46,488 nt of DNA from Actinomycetota bacterium. GTDB taxonomy: Bacteria > Actinomycetota > Actinomycetes > Actinomycetales > Microbacteriaceae. Both the position numbers and the translations under genes were made by a program. The DNA lies in contig WLPL01000004.1 of NCBI GenBank assembly GCA_009698805.1, forward strand, positions 1 to 46,488. Reading direction: 5' to 3'. The notes under the pieces were generated by a model, which did no database searches, had not been told where the DNA came from, and was given only the letters and a program-made list of their open reading frames with translations. Numbering within the stretch: the first letter of the stretch is position 1; every line of letters begins with the position of its first letter. This document shows, one piece after another, positions 39,750 through 46,488 of the stretch.

Positions 39750-40727
39750 TTAAGCGTGGCCAGGGAAAATCTGGCTAACCGAATTGTCATCGAAGACGGC
39801 ACCGATAGCACGCGCGATTAGCGGAGCAATCGAGAGCACGGTCAGCGATTCGAAACGCTTTTCTTCTGGAATCGGCAGGGTGTTGGTGACGATCACTGCG
39901 TCTACGCTGTCGCCGCTTAGGCGCTCTACGGCTGGGTCAGAGAAGATGGCGTGAGTTGCGGCCACGATTACTCGCTTAGCGCCGTTCTTCTTTAGAGCGG
40001 CGGCTGCGGCCACGATGGTGCCGGCGGTGTCGATCATGTCATCGACCAGGAGGCAGGTGCGTCCTTCAACGTCACCGACAACCTCTTGAGCGGTTACCTG
40101 GTTTGGCACGTCTGGGTCGCGACGCTTGTGGACGATCGCAAGTGGGGCCCCGAGACGGTCTGCCCAAATATCGGCAACGCGAACTCGACCCGAGTCTGGC
40201 GAGACAACGGTGATGTTGCCGTCGTCAAAGTTGTCGCGAACGTAGTCGGCAAGCATCGGCAGGGCCCAAAGGTGGTCAACCGGGCCGTCGAAGAAGCCCT
40301 GAATCTGTGGGGTGTGCAGGTCAACCGAGATGATTCGGTTGGCGCCGGCGGCCTTGTAGAGGTCTGTCATTAGACGAGCCGAGATTGGCTCGCGTCCCTT
40401 GTGCTTCTTGTCTTGACGGGCGTAAGGGAAGAAGGGGGCAACCACGGTGATGCGCTTTGCCGAAGCTCGTTTTAGGGCGTCCAGCATCAGTAGTTGCTCG
40501 ACAAGCCAGTGGTTCACCGGTGCTGGGTAAGCCTGAATCACGAATGCATCAACTCCACGAACCGACTCTTCAAATCGAACGAAGGTTTCGCCAGATGCGA
40601 AGTCGTAAGCGGTGGTCGGGACTAGTTCTGTGCCCAGTAGCGAGGCGATCTCTTCGGCTAGTGCCGGGTGGGCACGCCCGCTCAGAATAGCCAGTCGTTT
40701 GCGTCCGTTGATGGTGATTTCGCTCAA
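39750..40727 (-). CDS. prs: Ribose-phosphate diphosphokinase
   Basis: RLAILSGRAHPALAEEIASLLG; DLHTPQIQGFFDGPVDHL; CLLVDDMIDTAGTI PRPP motif. Confidence 0.97.
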   Translation of the reverse strand: MSEITINGRKRLAILSGRAHPALAEEIASLLGTELVPTTAYDFASGETFVRFEESVRGVDAFVIQAYPAPVNHWLVEQLLMLDALKRASAKRITVVAPFFPYARQDKKHKGREPISARLMTDLYKAAGANRIISVDLHTPQIQGFFDGPVDHLWALPMLADYVRDNFDDGNITVVSPDSGRVRVADIWADRLGAPLAIVHKRRDPDVPNQVTAQEVVGDVEGRTCLLVDDMIDTAGTIVAAAAALKKNGAKRVIVAATHAIFSDPAVERLSGDSVDAVIVTNTLPIPEEKRFESLTVLSIAPLIARAIGAVFDDNSVSQIFPGHA

Positions 40728-40745
40728 GACTGAACCCGCTTCTCT

Positions 40746-42170
40746 CTACTCTGTGGCGTTCTCGGCGGCCTTCGCCGCTGCAGTGCCTGGCCGGTTTTCG
40801 ATGACCCAACCCGCAAAGTTTCTTTGTGGTGAGTGGCTTTGCGCCAACTCGCCAGCTTTGACTTCTTTGCGAACCGTGGTGCCTGCAGCTGTGTAAGCCC
40901 CATCACCAATCGTAATCGGTGCGACGAAGGTGTTATGCGACCCGCTGCGAACATGTGAGCCGATAACTGTCTTGTGCTTGTTTACGCCGTCGTAGTTGGC
41001 AAAAATGGTGCCAGCGCCGATGTTGGTCTCTTCGCCAATGACCGCGTCGCCCACGTAACTCAGATGAGGAACCTTAGAGCCGCGACCAATCACCGAATTC
41101 TTGGTTTCAACGAAGGTGCCGATCTTGCCGTCGGCGCCGAGGTCGGTGCCCACGCGAAGGAAGGCGTATGGGCCAACCGAAGCGCCATCACCGATGCGTG
41201 AAGAAGCCACCTGTGATTTAAGCACCTTAGCGCCAGCCCCGACGATGGTGTCTGTCATGTCGACTTCGGGGCCGATCTTGGCTCCGCGGCCAATCACTGT
41301 GGTGCCCTTCAGGTAGGTGCCTGGCAGAATCACGGCGTCTTCGCCGATGGTAACGGTGACGTCGATCCAGGTGGTGAACGGGTCGAGAATCGTTACGCCG
41401 GCCTGCATCCAGGCTTCGCAGATGCGGCGGTTGAGCTCAGCAGCAACCTCACTCAGCTGAACGCGATCGTTGATTCCTGCAACGAGCCAGTTGTCTGAGA
41501 CGGCGAGTGCTTGAGCTTTCGCGCCTTCGCGTACAAGAAGAGCCGCGATGTCGGTCAGGTATCGCTCGCCCTGGGCGTTGTGCGACGAAAGTTTGCCCAG
41601 AGATTCGCGAAGCGACTTGGAGTCGAAAACATAAACACCGGCATTGACCTCGGCGATTTGGATTTGCTCTTCGGTGGCGTCGCGATGCTCGATGATGCCA
41701 AGGAAAGACCCGTCGTTGGAGCGAATGATTCGTCCGTAACCGCTCGGGTCATCGGCGATCTGAGTTAGAACGGTGGCAGCAAAACCCCCGCTGAGGTGAG
41801 CCTCGAGAAGTGACTCTAGGGTAGCAACGTCAAGCAGAGGCACGTCACCACTGGTAACCACGACAGCGCCATCGAAATCAGCTGGCAAAACTTGCAAAGC
41901 GCACTCGACGGCCCTACCCGTGCCGGGCACTTCGTCTTGGTCGGCGAGGGTTGCGTTGGGGAAAAAGGTTTCGACGTATTCGGCAATGTGGTCGCGCTGA
42001 TGGCGAATCACAGGCACAACGTGCGCTGCGCCAAGTGCCGAAGCAGTGGCCAAAGCGTGCCCGAGTAGCGGAAGTCCGGCTAGTTCGTGCATAACCTTGG
42101 GCTTGCTCGAACGCATGCGAGTGCCTTCGCCAGCGGCGAGCACTACTACTGCTAGACGTTTCTCGGTCAT
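40746..42170 (-). CDS. glmU: Bifunctional GlcNAc-1-P uridyltransferase/GlcN-1-P acetyltransferase
   Basis: RLAVVVLAAGEGTRMRSSKPKVMHELAGLPLLGHAL; C-terminal left-handed beta-helix; start 42170 with SD GAGGAGG, since the longer ORF runs through tRNA-Gln. Confidence 0.96.
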   Translation of the reverse strand: MTEKRLAVVVLAAGEGTRMRSSKPKVMHELAGLPLLGHALATASALGAAHVVPVIRHQRDHIAEYVETFFPNATLADQDEVPGTGRAVECALQVLPADFDGAVVVTSGDVPLLDVATLESLLEAHLSGGFAATVLTQIADDPSGYGRIIRSNDGSFLGIIEHRDATEEQIQIAEVNAGVYVFDSKSLRESLGKLSSHNAQGERYLTDIAALLVREGAKAQALAVSDNWLVAGINDRVQLSEVAAELNRRICEAWMQAGVTILDPFTTWIDVTVTIGEDAVILPGTYLKGTTVIGRGAKIGPEVDMTDTIVGAGAKVLKSQVASSRIGDGASVGPYAFLRVGTDLGADGKIGTFVETKNSVIGRGSKVPHLSYVGDAVIGEETNIGAGTIFANYDGVNKHKTVIGSHVRSGSHNTFVAPITIGDGAYTAAGTTVRKEVKAGELAQSHSPQRNFAGWVIENRPGTAAAKAAENATE

Positions 42171-42190
42171 CGTTGATCCTCCTCGAATCG

Positions 42191-42262
42191 CTCCGCCCCC
42201 AGGATTCGAACCTGGACCGAACGCCTCCAAAGAGCGCCGTGCTGCCGTTACACTAGGGCGGA
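42191..42262 (-). tRNA. tRNA-Gln (UUG)
   Basis: TCCGCCC TA GTGTAACGGCAGCAC G GCGCT CTTTGGA GGCGT TCGGT CCAGG TTCGAAT CCTGG GGGCGGA G; no encoded CCA. Confidence 0.93.
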
Positions 42263-42280
42263 AAAATCGCCTCGCGGCGA
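42262..42280 (-). terminator. Terminator-like hairpin abutting the 5' end of tRNA-Gln
   Basis: Minus strand TCGCC-GCGA-GGCGA-TTTTT; GNRA loop; the last T is tRNA position 1. Confidence 0.6.
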
Positions 42281-42300
42281 CTATCTCCAAGTTTGCCAGA

Positions 42301-44055
42301 TTAAGCGAGCGCTTCTGAGGTTTCTAGCCACTCGTTTTCAAGTTGTTGCCGTTTTTGGTTCAACTCAGCCTGCTTAGCGACCATGGCAGCCAGCCCATCG
42401 AAGTCGTTTTGATCATGGCCAGTCATGTTTTCGTGTAACAGCGCCTCTTCGGTGGCTAGTTTCTCGAGGGCACGCTCGAGTCGGCTCAGGTTCTTTTCGG
42501 CGTCGCGAAGCGCAGCCCCGGTCATCTTCGACGCCTTTGCCGCAGCCGACTTGGTTCCAAGACTGGCCTTGCGCAACTGCAGGTATTGATCGACTCCGCC
42601 GGTTAGGTGCCGCAGGTGCCCGTCGCCCATCAGGGCGTACTGGTCGTCCGTCACACGCTCTAGCAGGTAGCGGTCGTGGCTAACCACGATCAATGTGCCG
42701 GGCCACGAGTCGAGCAGGTCCTCCATGGCGGCCAGGATGTCGGTGTCGAGATCATTCGTCGGTTCGTCGAGAATCAGGACGTTCGGCTCGCCGAAAAGCA
42801 GACGCAAGAATTGGAGGCGGCGGCGTTGCCCTCCGCTGAGGTCACGAATCGGCGTCTGCAGTTGCTCGGTGGTGAAACCGAGTTGTTCAACCAGCTGGGT
42901 TATCGAGACTTCCTTTTTGTCGACGATGAAGAACTTCTTTTCGCGACCGATCAGTTCGAAAATCTTTTCGTTGGCAAACTCGTCGAGCTCGCGAATATCT
43001 TGAGTGAGAGTTGCGATTTGAACCGTTTTGCCGCGCTTTACCCGCCCGGCCTCGGGTTGAATCAGACCCTCGATGAGCTTCAGAAGTGTGGTTTTGCCGG
43101 CACCGTTTACGCCCACAACACCGACTCGGTCGCCAGGGCCGAGCCGCCAGGTCACGTCGTTCAAAAGGCCCTTGTAACTCAGGTTTTCGACGTCGATTAC
43201 GTCTTTGCCCAGTCGCGCGGTGGCCAGTTTGTTGAGTGAGGCCTTGTCGCGAATTTCTGGGACATTTGCAATTAACTCATTTGCCGCTTCGATGCGGAAC
43301 TTAGATTTTGCGGTTCTAGCCGGTGCGCCACGGCGCAGCCAAGCGAGCTCCTTGGTGGCGAGGTTCTTGCGTTTCGATTCGCTAACCGCAGCACTGCGCT
43401 GACGCTCGACTCGCTGCAAGATGTACGCGGCGTAACCGCCTTCGAACGGCTCGATCTCGCCGCCGTAGACCTCCCAGGTGAAGTTGCAGACCGCGTCCAA
43501 GAACCAGCGATCGTGGGTCACGACAATCAGCCCGCCCGAGTTTTTTCCCCAGCGGCTGTTGAGGTGTTGGGCGAGCCAGGCGACACCCTCAACGTCGAGG
43601 TGGTTTGTCGGTTCGTCGAGCATGATCACGTCGAAGTCCTGAACTAAAAGGGCGGCAAGCGCAACACGCCTACGCTGACCGCCAGAAAGATCGGCGATCT
43701 GCTTGCTCCAGTCGAGGTCGTTGAGTAGCCCGGCGATTACATCTCGAACCCGCGGGTCGCCAGCCCAAACGTGCTCTGGGGTGTCACCGACCACAGCTTC
43801 GCCAATGGTCTTGCCGGGGTCGATCACGTCGGACTGATCAAGTACGCCGATGGTGGTTCCGCCGCGATGCGTTACCTGACCCCGGTTTGGCTCAAGACGC
43901 TTCGAAAGAAGCTTGAGCAGGGTCGACTTGCCGTCGCCGTTTCGGCCAACGACACCGATTCGATCACCCTCGTTGATGCCGATGGTTAGGTTGTCGAAAA
44001 CGCGCTTGGTCGGAAAGTCAAGAAACACACTTTCGGCTCCGAGTAGATGGGCCAC
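42301..44055 (-). CDS. ABC-F family ATP-binding protein
   Basis: Two NBDs: GVVGRNGDGKSTLLKLL / LSGGQRRRVALAALL / MLDEPTNHLD and GVNGAGKTTLLKL / LSGGQRRRLQFLRLL / LDEPTNDLD; GTG at 44055 overlapping the ispE stop (TAGTG). Confidence 0.95.
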   Translation of the reverse strand: MAHLLGAESVFLDFPTKRVFDNLTIGINEGDRIGVVGRNGDGKSTLLKLLSKRLEPNRGQVTHRGGTTIGVLDQSDVIDPGKTIGEAVVGDTPEHVWAGDPRVRDVIAGLLNDLDWSKQIADLSGGQRRRVALAALLVQDFDVIMLDEPTNHLDVEGVAWLAQHLNSRWGKNSGGLIVVTHDRWFLDAVCNFTWEVYGGEIEPFEGGYAAYILQRVERQRSAAVSESKRKNLATKELAWLRRGAPARTAKSKFRIEAANELIANVPEIRDKASLNKLATARLGKDVIDVENLSYKGLLNDVTWRLGPGDRVGVVGVNGAGKTTLLKLIEGLIQPEAGRVKRGKTVQIATLTQDIRELDEFANEKIFELIGREKKFFIVDKKEVSITQLVEQLGFTTEQLQTPIRDLSGGQRRRLQFLRLLFGEPNVLILDEPTNDLDTDILAAMEDLLDSWPGTLIVVSHDRYLLERVTDDQYALMGDGHLRHLTGGVDQYLQLRKASLGTKSAAAKASKMTGAALRDAEKNLSRLERALEKLATEEALLHENMTGHDQNDFDGLAAMVAKQAELNQKRQQLENEWLETSEALA

Positions 44056-44885
44056 TAGACGTGTGCTCCTAAGGCCGGGCCACTGGTAGCGATTCCGCCA
44101 CAAGCTTCAGCAATTCGCATCGCTTCATCGGCGCTCTCGACTAGAGCGAGAATGGTCGGGCCCGAACCCGAGACCATGGCCCGCAAAGCTCCGGCTGACT
44201 CGAGGGCGTCAATGGTTTCTTGTAATTCGGGCCGCAGGTGAAGTGCAGCCTGCTGAAGGTCATTGTGGAGCAGAGGGGCAATATCGCTCGGAGCGCCTTT
44301 TCGCAGAGCCTCGATCAGAGGCATGGCGTCGCGTTCTTCGGGCTTTGGCCGCAACTCGTCGAGGGTGCGGTAGACCTGGGGCGTGCTAAGACCAAAGGGT
44401 GCCGGAACCAAAACCCAGTGGAATTCGCCTGCGGTCTCTAGCGGGGTCAACAACTCGCCCCTACCTGTGCCGAGTGCTGTGCCGCCGAGAATCGCAAACG
44501 GCACATCCGAGCCGAGTGCGACTGTTTCGGAAGCGGTGACTTTTGCGCCACACATTTTCGAAGCGGCAACAACCACGGCAGCGGCATCGGCCGAGCCCCC
44601 GCCCATGCCACCGGCAACCGGGACGGTCTTTTCGATGTGAATCGCTAGCGGTGAGCGCGAGACAAACTTGGCGGCCTTGATGGCCAGGTTCGTTTCATCG
44701 GTCGGCACACCCTCGGTGATTCCACTCACCGTTAGAGAAAACTCCTTGGCAGCCGTGACCGAAACCGTCTCGCGTAGGTTTAGCGCCTGATAGATCGATA
44801 CGACCTCGTGAAAGCCATCGGGCTGTAAGGCGCCAACCGTGAAAAAAAGATTGATCTTGCCTGGTGCGCTAGCGGTTACGCTCAT
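44055..44885 (-). CDS. ispE: 4-diphosphocytidyl-2-C-methyl-D-erythritol kinase
   Basis: ASAPGKINLFFTVG; VPVAGGMGGGSADAAAVV GHMP motif; VSGSGPTILAL. Confidence 0.95.
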   Translation of the reverse strand: MSVTASAPGKINLFFTVGALQPDGFHEVVSIYQALNLRETVSVTAAKEFSLTVSGITEGVPTDETNLAIKAAKFVSRSPLAIHIEKTVPVAGGMGGGSADAAAVVVAASKMCGAKVTASETVALGSDVPFAILGGTALGTGRGELLTPLETAGEFHWVLVPAPFGLSTPQVYRTLDELRPKPEERDAMPLIEALRKGAPSDIAPLLHNDLQQAALHLRPELQETIDALESAGALRAMVSGSGPTILALVESADEAMRIAEACGGIATSGPALGAHV

Positions 44886-45220
44886 CGCTCCACCTTCTGA
44901 CGAATTAGTTTCAGGTAGCTCTGCCAAAACTTCTTCTGAAGCTTGGCGGATTCTGCAGAGGCGAGCAGTTCGTGACTGATTATGACCTCGCACTTGCCAG
45001 CGCCAAGCGAATTCACTTGGATTCCAGCCCTTGACCGATCTAAAAACGCCACCTGAACATAATCGGGTGCGCGAACCACTAGGACTCGAGCAATCGAGTC
45101 GGCCGGCCAGCGCTCGGCGTCGCCGAACATCAGAAATAGTTGACCGGCCTCGGCAGCGAAGGCCTCGGTCAGTTCGAATTTCGGGATCAACTTAAGCAAC
45201 TTCTCTCGCAATCGCGACAA
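44882..45220 (-). CDS. Small uncharacterised protein, possibly an SRPBCC/AHSA1-like fragment
   Basis: 112 aa between ksgA and ispE with overlaps at both ends; C-terminal ISHELLASAESAKLQKKFWQSYLKLIRQKVE resembles the last helix of AHSA1-type proteins. Confidence 0.6.
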   Translation of the reverse strand: MSRLREKLLKLIPKFELTEAFAAEAGQLFLMFGDAERWPADSIARVLVVRAPDYVQVAFLDRSRAGIQVNSLGAGKCEVIISHELLASAESAKLQKKFWQSYLKLIRQKVER

Positions 45221-46028
45221 AGTCGTGGATTCCGAGTGCTTCGCCTCGAAGCGTTGGGTTCACGCCCGCACGGTTTAGAAGTTCTTCAGCAAGGGTCGGG
45301 CTACCGGCAAAGTCGGCGAGAGCCTGGCGCAGGGTCTTTCGACGCTGTGAGAAAGCGGCATCGATAACGGCGAAGGTTTTCAGGCGCAGTGCCTCGTCGC
45401 CGATTGGTGTGGTGCGCTTTACGAAGTAGACGAGAGCGGAGTCAACGTTTGGCGCTGGCCAGAAAACGTTTCGACCAACATTGCCCGCAAGATTGGCATC
45501 GGCATACCAGGCCAGCTTTGCGCTTGGCACCCCGTAAACCTTTGAACCGGGCCCCGCCGCTAACCGATGGGCGACCTCGGCTTGAACCAATACCAGCCCG
45601 CGGTTGATCGAGTCGAAGCGCTCCAAAAAATGCAGCAGCACGGGAACCGAGATGTTGTAAGGCAGGTTGGCGACCAGCGCGTCTGGCTTGCTTGGTAGTT
45701 CGCTCAGTCGGAGCGCGTCCTCGTGAATCAGGGTGAAGTCTTTACCGGCCGCGCGCTTGGCAATCGTGGCCTCTAAAGCTGCAGCCATCTTTGGGTCAAT
45801 CTCGACAGCGATAACCTTGGCGGCAACCTCGAGGAGCCCAAGGGTGAGCGAACCCAAACCTGGCCCGATCTCAACTACGGTCTCGGCGCCGGTCAGTTTG
45901 GCTGCCGCGACGATTCGGCGAATGGTGTTCGGGTCAGTCACGAAGTTTTGCCCGAGCTTCTTGGTTGGCACAACGTCGAGGCGAGCGGCGAGTTCGCGGA
46001 TATCGGCACCGCCTAGAAGCTCAACCAT
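45192..46028 (-). CDS. rsmA/ksgA: 16S rRNA (adenine1518/1519-N6) dimethyltransferase
   Basis: KKLGQNFVTDPNTIRRIV; VVEIGPGLGSLTLGLL; ALVANLPYNISVPVLLHFLE; start at 46028 (MVELLGG). Confidence 0.96.
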   Translation of the reverse strand: MVELLGGADIRELAARLDVVPTKKLGQNFVTDPNTIRRIVAAAKLTGAETVVEIGPGLGSLTLGLLEVAAKVIAVEIDPKMAAALEATIAKRAAGKDFTLIHEDALRLSELPSKPDALVANLPYNISVPVLLHFLERFDSINRGLVLVQAEVAHRLAAGPGSKVYGVPSAKLAWYADANLAGNVGRNVFWPAPNVDSALVYFVKRTTPIGDEALRLKTFAVIDAAFSQRRKTLRQALADFAGSPTLAEELLNRAGVNPTLRGEALGIHDFVAIAREVA

Positions 46029-46488
46029 TCCACTCACCGTAGACGGCCTGAGTGTTGGCCGAAAGCTGGGCGGCAACTTCGTTTGCCGAAAGGTCGAGCA
46101 CCTCGGCCATCTTGCGAACCGTGATCGGAACGAGGTAACTGGCGTTTGGTCGGCCGCGGAAAGGCTCGGGGGTCAAGAATGGTGCATCGGTTTCGACGAG
46201 TATCAGCTCTTTGCGCGCGACGGCTAGCGAGTCTCGAAGATTTTGGTTGCGTTTGATTGTGATGTTGCCAGCGAAAGACATATACCAACCGTTGGCATTG
46301 CAAATCTCGGCGAGGTCGACATCGCCCGAGTAACAGTGAAATACAACTCGATCTGGTGCGCCGACTCGTTTGAGAGTCTCGACGACCTCGGCGTGGGCGT
46401 CGCGGTCGTGAATCATCAGCGCGATGTTTTGTTCTTTCGCGATGCGAATGTGCTCTTCGAACGAGTGCTTCTGCAGAGCGATCGCGTC
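46021..46488 (-). CDS. tatD: TatD-family DNase, 5' part beyond window edge
   Basis: Frame open to window end: AIALQKHSFEEHIRIAKEQNIALMIHDRDAHAEVVETL..VFHCYSGD..LVETDAPFLTPEPFRGRPNASYLVPITV. Confidence 0.94.
   Translation of the reverse strand, partial: DAIALQKHSFEEHIRIAKEQNIALMIHDRDAHAEVVETLKRVGAPDRVVFHCYSGDVDLAEICNANGWYMSFAGNITIKRNQNLRDSLAVARKELILVETDAPFLTPEPFRGRPNASYLVPITVRKMAEVLDLSANEVAAQLSANTQAVYGEWNG

Noticed and set aside
42171-42290. N-terminal 40-codon extension of the glmU ORF
   Set aside because: Runs through tRNA-Gln; ATG at 42170 has a strong SD and gives the canonical GlmU N-terminus.

Overview
This window is a dense, almost entirely coding stretch of an actinobacterial core chromosome. 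It is most likely a small-genome Microbacteriaceae-type organism; that assignment is inferred from protein families and gene order, not computed. It carries about 50 protein genes and two tRNA genes. I saw no rRNA, CRISPR array, transposase, phage or integrase. Gene order resembles, from memory, the M. tuberculosis Rv1008-Rv1026 block (tatD-ksgA-ispE ... glmU-prs-rplY-pth-mfd-mazG-eno-ftsB-DUF501) and the Rv1080-Rv1112 block (greA-DUF4307, trhA-uppS, phoH, fumC, glpX, DUF4245, xseB-xseA, ispH, ychF). I found no obvious new defence, mobile or biosynthetic system. The strongest non-annotated signals are at the level of gene expression. (1) A TANNNT -10 hexamer sits exactly at -12 to -7 from the start codon of 13 genes, with a CATAAT at the same position in a 14th, implying pervasive leaderless transcription. 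Divergent pairs share overlapping symmetric -10 elements, the clearest being uppS/trhA with predicted TSSs 18 bp apart. (2) pth appears to start at a CTG codon overlapping the rplY stop; the supplied ORF misses the first 27 codons. (3) A tRNA with a UAA (Leu) anticodon has a short class I variable loop. (4) Both tRNA genes directly abut a GNRA-loop hairpin plus T-run. (5) A CCCAAAA heptamer lies in the correct phase for a -1 shift into rmuC. (6) rplY has a structured leader of about 112 nt. (7) A secreted CotH-kinase protein carries an OmpA-like C-terminus. (8) Four convergent gene pairs share a single 4-bp double stop.
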